Below are positions 1-5,826 of a DNA stretch of 6,913 bases, in pieces. Made by a program: the position numbers and the translations under genes. The first letter of the stretch is position 1. Every line of letters starts with the position of its first letter. Source of the stretch: Phenylobacterium sp. (GTDB taxonomy: Bacteria > Pseudomonadota > Alphaproteobacteria > Caulobacterales > Caulobacteraceae); the NCBI GenBank assembly GCA_028698405.1, contig JAQVDF010000107.1:1-6913 (forward strand), given 5' to 3'. The notes under the pieces were generated by a model. The model saw nothing but the letters and a program-made list of their open reading frames with translations. It had not been told where the DNA came from and ran no database searches.

Positions 1-158
1 AGCCCGGGGGCGATTCGCCGACCGTGGTGTTCTCCACCGTGGAGAACGACGTCGAGCGGATCCGCGAGGCGCTCGACGCCGGGGCCGACGAATACATCAT
101 GAAGCCGTTCGACGGGGACATCATGGCCTGCAAGCTGGCTCAGGCGGGGCTGGCGTGA
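1..158 (+). CDS. CheY-like response regulator, 3' end only (cut by the window edge)
   Basis: The window opens inside this gene. Codons read from base 3 to the TGA at 156-158 and give about 51 residues. They form the last part of a receiver domain: a hydrophobic strand followed by Ser-Thr (VVFSTVEN), an alanine-rich helix with the typical AGADEYIMKPF motif, and a short final helix. The Lys of KPF is the conserved receiver lysine; the acidic pocket and the phosphorylated Asp lie outside the window. No output domain follows, so it is probably a single-domain CheY-type regulator. Its stop overlaps the GTG start of cheR by 4 nt, so the two are probably translationally coupled and work in one chemotaxis-like pathway. 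From the fragment alone, the C-terminal receiver of a larger protein cannot be excluded. Confidence 0.85.
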   Translation, partial: PGGDSPTVVFSTVENDVERIREALDAGADEYIMKPFDGDIMACKLAQAGLA

Positions 159-979
159 CCCCGCAGGACCGGGAGCTGATCGCGGGCCTGTGCGCCGCGC
201 GGGCCGGGATCAAGGTCGACGCCTCCAAGGCCTACCTGCTGGAGACCCGGCTGGCGCCGGTCGCCCGTCGCGAAGATTTCGCCGCCACCCGCGACCTGGT
301 CGAGGCCCTGCGCCGCACCCGCGACGAGCGGCTGATCTGGGCGGTGGTCGAGGCCCTGGCCAGCGGCGAGAGCTGCTTCTTCCGCGACGGCGCGCCGTAC
401 GAGGCTTTCGCCGAGGATATCCTCCCCAGGCTGTTCGAGCGGGCCGCGGGCCGCCCTGTCCGCGTCTGGAGCGCGGCCTGCGGCACGGGGCAGGAGATCT
501 ATTCGCTGGCCATGCTGGTGGAGGAGGCCGAAGCCGCCTTGCAAGGCCGCGTCGACCTGTTCGCATCGGACCTGTCCGAGCGGGCGCTGGAAAAGGCCCA
601 GAGCGGCATCTACACCCAGTTCGAGGTCCAGCGGGGCCTGCCGATCCGGCTTCTGGTCCGTCACTTCGAGAAGGACGGGGAGATGTGGGCGATCTCGCCG
701 AGGCTGCCCCAGCGGGTGCAGTGGCGACGGATCAACCTCCTGGCCGACCTGTCGCGCCTCGGCGGGTTCGACGTGATCTTCTGCCGCTACGTGCTGGCCG
801 GCGCGACCCAGGAGGCACGCGCCCGCATCCTGAACAGCCTGGCGCGCACCCTTGCGCCGGGCGGCTTCCTGTTCCTGGGCGACAACGAGGGGATCGACGG
901 CCTGACCGAGGCCCTCATCCCCGTCGACGGACGGCCGGGCCTGTTCACCCGCCGGCCGGCCGTTCGAGCCGCAGCCTAG
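155..979 (+). CDS. cheR: CheR-type chemoreceptor glutamate methyltransferase
   Basis: The 274-residue product matches CheR, which transfers methyl groups from S-adenosylmethionine to glutamates of chemoreceptors in the cytoplasm. The all-helical N-terminal domain covers about residues 1-75 and ends in ESCFFRD (72-78), the counterpart of the family motif NETxFFRD. The SAM-binding domain follows, with WSAACGTGQEIYS (105-117) as motif I and the acidic FASDLSE (136-142) as the adenosine-binding strand. IFCRYVL (208-214) corresponds to the family motif IFCRNV, with Tyr212 where Asn is usual. There is no TPR or receptor-tethering tail. The GTG start at 155 is chosen because it overlaps the upstream stop (GTGA) and gives a full N-terminal domain. 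The linked partner is the CheY-like gene. Whether it serves motility or another signalling array cannot be told; Caulobacter, as I recall, also has a cheR beside its GSR locus. Confidence 0.93.
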   Translation: MTPQDRELIAGLCAARAGIKVDASKAYLLETRLAPVARREDFAATRDLVEALRRTRDERLIWAVVEALASGESCFFRDGAPYEAFAEDILPRLFERAAGRPVRVWSAACGTGQEIYSLAMLVEEAEAALQGRVDLFASDLSERALEKAQSGIYTQFEVQRGLPIRLLVRHFEKDGEMWAISPRLPQRVQWRRINLLADLSRLGGFDVIFCRYVLAGATQEARARILNSLARTLAPGGFLFLGDNEGIDGLTEALIPVDGRPGLFTRRPAVRAAA

Positions 980-983
980 AACG

Positions 984-1007
984 ACAAAGCCCCGCCGGGG
1001 CGGGGCT
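984..1007 (-). terminator. Rho-independent terminator between convergent cheR and entericidin genes
   Basis: An 8-bp GC-rich hairpin (arms 988-995 and 1000-1007, AGCCCCGC/GCGGGGCT, 4-nt loop) lies 8 nt after the cheR stop. On the minus strand it is followed by a T-rich run (TTTGTCGTT), so it fits best as the terminator of the entericidin gene. On the plus strand the following bases are only weakly T-rich, but the same hairpin may also help end cheR transcription. Confidence 0.7.
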
Positions 1008-1034
1008 CTGGAAGCAACTTTACGAACGGTCCGG

Positions 1035-1175
1035 TCAGTTCTTGGCGTCCCGGGCGGCGTCGGAGACGGCGTCGCCGGCCGCCGAGACGTCTTCGCCGGC
1101 GCCCTGCACGGTGTTGCACGCCGCCACCGCCGCCAGGCCGGCGGCGAGAGCGACGGAAAGCATGATCTTACGCAT
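1035..1175 (-). CDS. Entericidin-family small lipoprotein
   Basis: This 46-residue gene starts MRKIMLSVALAAGLAAVAAC: a short basic start, a hydrophobic helix and a lipobox-like VAAC with Cys20 as the lipidation site. The mature part, about 27 residues, has the entericidin pattern NTVQGAGEDV followed by small and acidic residues, and ends DAKN. The family consists of tiny membrane-anchored lipoproteins; in Escherichia coli the EcnA/EcnB pair acts as an antidote/toxin pair, while most alphaproteobacterial members are uncharacterised. The ATG at 1175 has GGAG at 1186-1183, seven bases upstream. A GGAAC-N16-CGTT promoter lies just upstream inside the end of phyK, so the gene is predicted to be switched on by the general stress sigma factor. 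No partner entericidin gene is seen beside it. It may simply be a stress-induced envelope lipoprotein; toxin activity is not shown by the sequence. Confidence 0.9.
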   Translation of the reverse strand: MRKIMLSVALAAGLAAVAACNTVQGAGEDVSAAGDAVSDAARDAKN

Positions 1176-1211
1176 ATGGATTCTCCGGGGAGGTTGAGCT
1201 CGCCGGACGGC

Positions 1212-1236
1212 AACGATCAGGCTGCGGCCTGGTTCC
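1212..1236 (-). promoter_or_regulatory. EcfG (sigma-T) type promoter for the entericidin gene
   Basis: On the minus strand GGAAC (1236-1232) and CGTT (1215-1212) are separated by 16 bases, an exact match to the alphaproteobacterial EcfG consensus. The expected start is near 1205, about 30 nt before the entericidin ATG and directly ahead of its ribosome site. Most of the element lies in the last codons of phyK. Confidence 0.78.
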
Positions 1237-2935
1237 CCTGGGGCTCGGAAACTGCGCCGTTCTGCAGGGTCGGTATCGGGAAGATCAGCCGGGCGGTGAC
1301 GCCGCCGGCGGCGTTGCGCGCCAGCTCGGAGCGGCCGCGGAGCTGCCGGGCGAATGCGGTCATCAGGGTGCGGCCGACGCCGGACGTGCGGAACGCCTGC
1401 TCGGAGGCCTGGCCGTCGTCGGAGATCTCCAGCAGCGCCTCGTCCTCGCCCACCGCGAAGTGGACGGTGAGCGTCCCGCCGCGGCCCGCGAAGGCGTGCT
1501 TCTGGGCGTTGGTGATGGCCTCCACCGCGAACAGCGCCAGGGGCGCCAGCCGATCGGGGTCGATCACCAGCGGCTCCACGTCGAGCTCGGTCCTCACCTG
1601 CGGCCCGTGCAGCATCTCGCCGGCGATCAGCTGGGCGGTCAGCTCCTCGAGGAAGGCGCGCAGGTCGACCCGTTTCAGGTCGGGGCTCTGGTAGAGGTAG
1701 CGGTAGATCAGCGCGAGAGCGGTGATCCGCTGGCGCGTATCGCTCATCGCCGCCCGCGCCGAGGGGTCGGTCAGCGCCCGTTGCTGCATGTTCAGCAGGC
1801 TGGAGATGACCTGCAGGTTGTTCTTCACCCGGTGGTGGATCTCGCGCATCAGCGCGTCCTTCTGCGCCAGCGAGTCGCGCAGCGAGGCGTCGCGCCCGAC
1901 GATGGCGTCGGCCATGTCCTCCAGGGTCTCGGCCAGCTCGCGGATCTCCGGCGGCATCCGCTCGGCCTGAATCGGGCGCACGCTCAGCCGCCCGCGGGCG
2001 TAGAGGGCGGCGATCCGCTGCAGGTAGGCGATCCAGCGCACCACCACCCGCTCGGCCACCGCGGAGACGGCTGCGAAGGCGAGCGCGAAAGTCAGCAGGG
2101 GCAGGATGAGCCCGGTGAGCGGGTTGAGCCTGGCCCAGGAGAACAGGCCGGGCGAGGGCGCCGAAAGCAGCACGAAGACCTCGTCGCCGAGGATCGGCGC
2201 GGCCGAATAGACCCGGCGCTCGCCCGCCCGGTCCTTGCCGTACCAGACCCAGGAGCCCTGGGCCGCCCTGGCGCGCCAGTCGGCCGGCAGGTCGGGGAAG
2301 GCGGCGGGCGTGGTCTGGCTGATGTAGTCGCCCGAGGCGTCGGCCAGCGCCACCTGCGAGGCTGCCGGGATGGCCGGGTCGCGCACCCGGGGCTGCAGGC
2401 TGGCCAGACTGATCACCGCCACCTGGGCGCCGTCGAAGCGGCCGTCGGCGGTCTCGGCGCGGGCCGCGGCCAGCACCGCCGGCTCGCTGGCGTAGGCTGC
2501 GCCCGGCGCGCGGGTGATCACCAGATCTTCGCCGGCCCGAACCCTTCTGAACCAGTCGCGCGTGGCGCGCTCGGGGTCCGCGGGCACGCCGGCCGCCGCG
2601 CAGGCCACTCGGCCGCCCGCGTCAAAGCGGATCAGGTTGAGGTAGCCGGGGACCCGCTCGGTCACCTCGCCGAGCCGCTGCGCGCACTGGAAGCCGGTCG
2701 AACCGGAGGCCAGCGTGCGCAACAGGATGTCGGCGCTCTCCATCCGCGCACGAGCCGTGGCTGCGCTGCGCTCGGCGGCGAACGCCAGGCTCTCGCGCAG
2801 GTTCTGGTCCTCGCGGTTGAAGGTCAGCGCCGACTGGACGCCGCCCAGCAGCAGCACCGGCAACAGGGCTACGGCCAGGGCCGTGATCAAGCGGACCCGG
2901 ATCGTGCTGAGCGACACCCAGGGCTGACCATCCAT
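1217..2935 (-). CDS. phyK: Membrane sensor histidine kinase of the general stress response (PhyK-like, HisKA_2 family)
   Basis: The 572-residue product has a membrane helix at about 14-35, an extracytoplasmic sensor region of roughly 235 residues (36-270), a second helix at 272-294, a HAMP-like segment at 295-345, then a HisKA_2 dimerisation domain and a HATPase domain. The phosphoacceptor region is REIHHRVKNNLQ (364-375), with His368 before RVKN as the likely site. The ATP-binding domain shows EAITNAQKHAF (N box, Asn476), EISDDGQ (503-509) and GVGRTLM (519-525). The sensor region carries only two cysteines, Cys84 and Cys112; I recall a periplasmic cysteine being implicated in Caulobacter PhyK activity, and these are candidates. 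It begins 17 nt after ecfG and is probably co-transcribed with it. The ATG at 2935 has no clear Shine-Dalgarno; GTG at 2917 is an alternative start but looks no better. The predicted substrate is PhyR. The stimulus is unknown. Confidence 0.9.
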   Translation of the reverse strand: MDGQPWVSLSTIRVRLITALAVALLPVLLLGGVQSALTFNREDQNLRESLAFAAERSAATARARMESADILLRTLASGSTGFQCAQRLGEVTERVPGYLNLIRFDAGGRVACAAAGVPADPERATRDWFRRVRAGEDLVITRAPGAAYASEPAVLAAARAETADGRFDGAQVAVISLASLQPRVRDPAIPAASQVALADASGDYISQTTPAAFPDLPADWRARAAQGSWVWYGKDRAGERRVYSAAPILGDEVFVLLSAPSPGLFSWARLNPLTGLILPLLTFALAFAAVSAVAERVVVRWIAYLQRIAALYARGRLSVRPIQAERMPPEIRELAETLEDMADAIVGRDASLRDSLAQKDALMREIHHRVKNNLQVISSLLNMQQRALTDPSARAAMSDTRQRITALALIYRYLYQSPDLKRVDLRAFLEELTAQLIAGEMLHGPQVRTELDVEPLVIDPDRLAPLALFAVEAITNAQKHAFAGRGGTLTVHFAVGEDEALLEISDDGQASEQAFRTSGVGRTLMTAFARQLRGRSELARNAAGGVTARLIFPIPTLQNGAVSEPQGNQAAA

Positions 2936-2952
2936 CGAACCAGCCTAGGTAC

Positions 2953-3552
2953 CTATCGGACCGTGCTCAACCGCTCCGCATCGGCCAGGATGGACTTCAT
3001 GGCCTCGCTGGCGGCGGCGCCGTCGCGGTCGTACGCGCCCTCGTTCAGGATGGCGTGCAGGGCGCGCCGCGCGCGGCTGACCCGGCTCTTCACCGTGCCC
3101 ACCTCGCAGCCGCAGATCTCGGCGGCCTCCTCGTAGGCGAAGCCGCCGGCGCCCACCAGGATCAACGCCTCGCGCTGTTCCGGCGGCAGCATGGCCAGCC
3201 CCTGACGCAGTTCGTCGAGGGCGACGGGCGCTTCCGGATCGTCGACGGCCACCAGGGTCCGCTCGGCCGCTTCCTGGTCGAGCTGGCTCTGGCGCCATGA
3301 CCGGCGCTTCTCGGAGTAGAACTGATTGCGCAGGATCATGAACGTCCAGGCCTTCATGTTCGTGCCCATCTGGAACGAATTTCTGGCGTCCCAGGCCTTC
3401 AGCATGGCGTCCTGGGCCAGGTCGTCAGCCGCGGCGGCGTCGCCGCACAGGGTGCGGGCGAAGGCGCGCAGATGCGGGATGAGCTGGACGAGCTCTTTCT
3501 TGAAGGCTTCGTCGTCAGAGGTCGCGACGGACCGCGGCTGAGCGGTGCCCAT
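2953..3552 (-). CDS. ecfG: EcfG-type ECF sigma factor of the general stress response (SigT-like)
   Basis: The 199-residue protein has the two-domain plan of ECF sigma factors. Region 2 spans about 22-88, with DDLAQDAMLKAWDARNSF and FMILRNQFYSEKRR (71-84). A linker rich in acidic residues follows, then region 4 at about 112-168, with LPPEQREALILVGAGGFAYE and the helix-turn-helix EICGCEVGTVKSRVSRARRAL. The region 2 and 4 sequences are those of the EcfG (ECF15) group. It is held inactive by NepR and released when phosphorylated PhyR binds NepR. The ATG at 3552 overlaps the nepR stop by one base (TGATG) and has GGAG eight bases upstream inside nepR, so its translation is probably coupled to that of its own inhibitor. 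The C-terminal tail (170-199) extends beyond region 4. It is expected to recognise the GGAAC/CGTT promoters listed here, including its own. Confidence 0.95.
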   Translation of the reverse strand: MGTAQPRSVATSDDEAFKKELVQLIPHLRAFARTLCGDAAAADDLAQDAMLKAWDARNSFQMGTNMKAWTFMILRNQFYSEKRRSWRQSQLDQEAAERTLVAVDDPEAPVALDELRQGLAMLPPEQREALILVGAGGFAYEEAAEICGCEVGTVKSRVSRARRALHAILNEGAYDRDGAAASEAMKSILADAERLSTVR

Positions 3553-3758
3553 CAGCTTTTCTCCGGCGTTTGCTTGGTCTCGGAGGCCTGCTCGTCGGCG
3601 CGACGCAGGATGTCCAGGAACTCGTCCGGCACCGGCTCGTTGACGACCTCGTCAAACATCTGCCGCAGGCGTACGCCGATCGCCTGCTGGCGAAGACGGG
3701 CCTCGTCGAGCGCGGCGGACTGGCGGCCGCGATCCTCGGTGGGTCGTTGTTCGATCAT
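3552..3758 (-). CDS. nepR: NepR anti-sigma factor
   Basis: This 68-residue protein carries the NepR core, IGVRLRQMFDEVVNEPVPDE and on to FLDILRRAD (27-54), flanked by polar, probably disordered ends. NepR binds EcfG and blocks it; phosphorylated PhyR takes its place by mimicking the sigma factor. The reading frame is open upstream to an ATG at 3872, but that would add 38 unusual residues and would overlap the promoter at 3817-3842. The ATG at 3758 gives the normal NepR size and is chosen. Its ribosome site is modest: GGAG about 10 nt upstream, with a nearer GGAA. The gene is first in the operon nepR-ecfG-phyK and shares one base with ecfG. Confidence 0.93.
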   Translation of the reverse strand: MIEQRPTEDRGRQSAALDEARLRQQAIGVRLRQMFDEVVNEPVPDEFLDILRRADEQASETKQTPEKS

Positions 3759-3816
3759 GCTTCCGGCGCTCCGCTCTCGCGGGGGCCGCCCCCTCGATCT
3801 GCTTTCGTCGCCCGTC

Positions 3817-3842
3817 AACGTCCGACCCTTGCTCAAGGTTCC
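3817..3842 (-). promoter_or_regulatory. EcfG-type promoter for nepR-ecfG(-phyK)
   Basis: On the minus strand GGAAC (3842-3838) and CGTT (3820-3817) are spaced by 17 bases. The expected start is near 3810, leaving about 50 nt of leader before the nepR ATG. This would make the operon autoregulated by its own sigma factor, as is known for the GSR locus in related bacteria. Confidence 0.85.
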
Positions 3843-3881
3843 CGATCGGTCGCGCCAGGATGCCCAAAACACCTGAATCCG

Positions 3882-3906
3882 GGAACCGGTTTCCGGTCGT
3901 GGCGTT
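3882..3906 (+). promoter_or_regulatory. EcfG-type promoter for phyR
   Basis: GGAAC (3882-3886) and CGTT (3903-3906) are spaced by 16 bases on the plus strand. Transcription should start near 3912, giving a leader of about 70 nt before the TTG start of phyR. It is divergent from, and 39 bp from, the nepR promoter, so the two regulatory arms share one short control region. Confidence 0.85.
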
Positions 3907-3967
3907 TAGAGGTCATTATGGGGCCTTCGTCGGGGGATGCCTCCCGATGCCGGCTGCCGTCTTCCAC

Positions 3968-3975
3968 GGGAGGGG
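3968..3975 (+). promoter_or_regulatory. Ribosome binding site that supports the TTG start of phyR
   Basis: GGGAGGGG lies 7 bases before TTG at 3983 (core GGAGG with a 9-base spacer). No comparable site stands before the upstream in-frame ATG at 3860, which is also upstream of the phyR promoter. Confidence 0.7.
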
Positions 3976-3982
3976 TGCGCCC

Positions 3983-4780
3983 TTGAGTCTACTTGCCCGC
4001 CTGGCGCCACATCTGCCTTACGTTCGCCGCTACGCTCGCGCGTTGACCGGCGACCAGACCACAGGCGACCACTACGTCCGCGTCGCGCTCGAGGCCCTGG
4101 CGGCCGGCGAGCGGTCGCTCGAGCCCAACCTCTCCCCTCGGGTGGCGCTCTATCACGTGTTTCACGCCATCTGGCTGAGCTCCGGGGCCCAGCTCGAGAG
4201 TCCCGCCGAGGACGAGGCCGCCGACGACGCCAGCCGCCGGCTGATGCGGATCGCCCCGCGGTCGCGGCAGGCCTTCCTGCTCACCGCCCTCGAAGGCTTC
4301 ACGCCCTCCGAGGCCGCGCAGATCCTGGGCGCAGAATTCTCCGAGGTCGAGCAGCTGATCGCCGAGGCTCAGGCCGAGATCGACGCCGAACTCGCCACCG
4401 ACGTGCTGATCATCGAGGACGAACCGGTGATCGCCGCCGACATCGAAGCGCTGGTCACCGAGCTCGGCCACACGGTGGTCGACATCGCCGCCACCCGCAC
4501 CGAAGCGGTCGACGCGGTGGCCCGCAAGACCCCCGGCCTGGTGCTGGCGGACATCCAGCTGGCCGACGGTTCCTCCGGCATCGACGCGGTGAAGGACATC
4601 CTCAACCGCTTCGACGTGCCGGTGATCTTCATCACCGCCTTCCCGGAACGGCTGCTGACCGGCGAGCGGCCCGAGCCGACCTTCCTGATCACCAAGCCCT
4701 TCCAGCCCGAGACGGTGAAGGCGGCGATCGGTCAGGCCCTGTTCTTCCACCCGAGAAAGGCGAAGCAGGAAGCCGCCTGA
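3983..4780 (+). CDS. phyR: PhyR anti-anti-sigma response regulator
   Basis: From the TTG at 3983 the product is 265 residues, beginning (M)SLLARLAPHLPYVRRYARAL, the usual PhyR start and length. Residues 1 to about 135 form the sigma-like domain (sigma-2-like to about 65, sigma-4-like around 85-135, with SRQAFLLTALEGFTPSEAAQ), which lacks real promoter-binding function in the family and instead captures NepR. Residues 140-258 form the receiver, with the acidic pair Glu145/Asp146 in IIEDEP, phospho-acceptor Asp190 in LADIQLADG, Thr218 in FITAF and Lys238 in TKPF. Phosphorylation, presumably by the neighbouring PhyK, opens the protein so that it sequesters NepR and frees EcfG. An in-frame ATG at 3860 is rejected because the phyR promoter lies downstream of it. 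The gene stands alone on its strand, with its own EcfG-type promoter and terminator. Confidence 0.96.
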   Translation: MSLLARLAPHLPYVRRYARALTGDQTTGDHYVRVALEALAAGERSLEPNLSPRVALYHVFHAIWLSSGAQLESPAEDEAADDASRRLMRIAPRSRQAFLLTALEGFTPSEAAQILGAEFSEVEQLIAEAQAEIDAELATDVLIIEDEPVIAADIEALVTELGHTVVDIAATRTEAVDAVARKTPGLVLADIQLADGSSGIDAVKDILNRFDVPVIFITAFPERLLTGERPEPTFLITKPFQPETVKAAIGQALFFHPRKAKQEAA

Positions 4781-4811
4781 CCGCTTCCCGCCCCTCTTCG
4801 CGCCAGTCGAA

Positions 4812-4845
4812 CGGCCGCTCCGTGCAGGAGCGGCCGCTTTCGTTT
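4812..4845 (+). terminator. Rho-independent terminator of phyR
   Basis: A perfect 10-bp stem (CGGCCGCTCC 4812-4821, GGAGCGGCCG 4827-4836) with a 5-nt loop is followed by CTTTCGTTT. It lies 31 nt after the phyR stop. Confidence 0.88.
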
Positions 4846-4884
4846 GGGGTCTAACCCTCTCTCCATGTGAGGCGCGTGGTCGCC

Positions 4885-5057
4885 TGTGGTTCGGGATACG
4901 AAGGCCATGGGCGCTGGTCCGAACCACACCGTCATTCTGGCCCTCTCCCCTTGTGGGAGGAGGGCGCTGCCCAATGCGGGATCGGCCCTTATGACGAAGA
5001 GGCGTGTGGCCACCGACCAAGCGGCCGATCGCTTCCCCTTCCCCGCGAAGGGAGGGG
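4885..5057. repeat. Cluster of four inverted repeats, possible dispersed intergenic repeat element
   Basis: No gene is seen between 4781 and 5062. After the phyR terminator the stretch holds four successive inverted repeats. The first is a perfect 10-bp pair, TGTGGTTCGG (4885-4894) with CCGAACCACA (4919-4928). The second is CCCTCTCCC (4941-4949) facing GGGAGGAGGG (4955-4964), with one extra base. The third is a perfect 8-bp pair, GATCGGCC (4980-4987) with GGCCGATC (5023-5030). The last is the imperfect CCCCTT/GGGAGGGG hairpin at 5035-5057, just after the stop of the 100-residue membrane gene on the minus strand. The CCCTCTCCCCTTGTGGGAG type of palindrome is, from memory, common as a dispersed intergenic repeat in such genomes. 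Copy number cannot be checked here. Confidence 0.45.
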
Positions 5058-5062
5058 CGGCT

Positions 5063-5365
5063 CTACTGCGTCGCGCCCTGCGCGGCGTTTTCGGGCGCCT
5101 GCGTGCCCGGTTGCGTGGTCCCCGGCGGAGGCTGGATGGCCTGCGGCTCGGGGGCGTCGAAGACGGCGGCGCGTTCGGCCGGGCCGTTGTTGACGGTCGC
5201 GCCGGCCAGGTCGTCGGACTTCCAGGCCCAGGCGCCGAACAGCACCAGCGCGGCCAGCACCGTCCCGATCACGAGAACCAGCAGGACATGGAAGCCCCAC
5301 CGGCCCTGCCGGGCGCGCGTCGCGCCGACCTTCGCCGGTTCGGGGGAGCGGTCGGTGGAAGTCAT
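5063..5365 (-). CDS. Small single-pass membrane protein with proline-rich outer tail, function unknown
   Basis: I do not recognise a family for this 100-residue product. A polar basic N-terminus (RARQGRWG at 17-24) precedes one hydrophobic helix at about 25-48 (VLLVLVIGTVLAALVLFGAWAW), which predicts an N-inside anchor. The remaining 52 residues would be periplasmic and are rich in Pro, Gln, Ala and Thr (PEPQAIQPPPGTTQPGTQ at 72-89), likely disordered. The ATG at 5365 has GGAG at 5375-5372, six bases upstream. It begins 17 nt after the stop of the 73-residue gene, so the two probably form one transcript from the EcfG-type promoter at 5647-5672. A role in the envelope during stress is inferred only from membrane placement and promoter. 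Confidence 0.8.
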   Translation of the reverse strand: MTSTDRSPEPAKVGATRARQGRWGFHVLLVLVIGTVLAALVLFGAWAWKSDDLAGATVNNGPAERAAVFDAPEPQAIQPPPGTTQPGTQAPENAAQGATQ

Positions 5366-5382
5366 TCAGAACTCCGGAAAAA

Positions 5383-5604
5383 CTAGATGGGAAGGTAGCT
5401 GAGCGGACTGCTCAGCCGGCCGGTCTGGGCGCCGGGATCGTCACCCCCGCGCGAGGCGAGGGCGCCGACCAGGGCGCTGGCCGCAGCCAGGGCCGCGACG
5501 GCCGCGAGGATGGCCGCCCGCCGGCGGGCGAGGCGGTGGCGCCGGCCCGGCGCCTGGAAGAGAATCACGCTCCCGTGGGTTTCGGCACGGCTGCTCCTGA
5601 GCAT
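5383..5604 (-). CDS. Small basic single-pass membrane protein, function unknown
   Basis: This 73-residue product has a cytoplasmic N-terminus with a strongly basic patch (RRHRLARRR at 21-29), one Ala-rich hydrophobic helix at about 30-50, and a short polar tail ending SPLSYLPI. No family is recognised. The frame is open further upstream to an ATG at 5685, but the ATG at 5604 is chosen because GGGAG stands seven bases before it and because the predicted promoter ends at 5647, inside the longer form. It is first in a two-gene unit with the 100-residue membrane protein. The EcfG-type promoter in front suggests stress control; the function is unknown. Confidence 0.72.
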   Translation of the reverse strand: MLRSSRAETHGSVILFQAPGRRHRLARRRAAILAAVAALAAASALVGALASRGGDDPGAQTGRLSSPLSYLPI

Positions 5605-5646
5605 GGGTGGTCTCCCGACCTGGGGCTGTGCGCCCGTTGCAGACGA

Positions 5647-5672
5647 AACGCCGGCCTTCGCGCAGGCGTTCC
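5647..5672 (-). promoter_or_regulatory. EcfG-type promoter for the two small membrane-protein genes
   Basis: On the minus strand GGAAC (5672-5668) and CGTT (5650-5647) are spaced by exactly 17 bases. The expected start near 5640 leaves a leader of about 36 nt before the ATG at 5604. Confidence 0.8.
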
Positions 5673-5795
5673 CCCTGACGACCATTCAACCTCCGCCGTT
5701 GCGACGGGTTCGGTCGCAGGATCGCTCGCGCACGGGGTTGTGAAACGGGCGGTCGGCAGGCTCGTCCGGCGCGTTCAAAAAAGTTGGTGGGAGCG

Positions 5796-5820
5796 GGAAC
5801 ACACCCGCGGGCGGTGTGTT
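5796..5820 (+). promoter_or_regulatory. EcfG-type promoter for the small RNA candidate
   Basis: GGAAC (5796-5800), a 16-base spacer and TGTT (5817-5820) on the plus strand match the EcfG consensus except for T in place of C at the first -10 base. An A6 run (5777-5782) lies upstream and could act as an UP-like element. The expected start is about 5826-5828, where the RNA stem begins. An 8-bp inverted repeat (5798-5805 with 5813-5820) covers the promoter. Confidence 0.68.
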
Positions 5821-5826
5821 TATCGA

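Noticed and set aside
140..1213. Minus-strand open frame of 357 codons opposite cheR.
   Set aside because: It has a low-complexity shadow composition, it lies opposite a clear CheR, and it runs through the terminator and the entericidin gene.
1460..3136. Plus-strand open frame of 558 codons opposite phyK and the end of ecfG.
   Set aside because: It is a shadow of the high-GC minus-strand genes: rich in Arg, Gly and His with no recognisable domain, while the opposite strand encodes a complete kinase and sigma factor.
3759..3872. Longer NepR starting at the ATG at 3872.
   Set aside because: It would start upstream of the nepR promoter and add 38 residues with no NepR character.
3860..3982. 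Longer PhyR starting at the ATG at 3860.
   Set aside because: The EcfG-type promoter (3882-3906) lies downstream of that ATG, there is no ribosome site, and the extra residues do not resemble PhyR.
1390..4649. Other GGAAC sites inside genes (1390-1394, 3372-3376, 4645-4649 on the plus strand).
   Set aside because: None has CGTT 16-17 bases downstream, and none faces a gene start.
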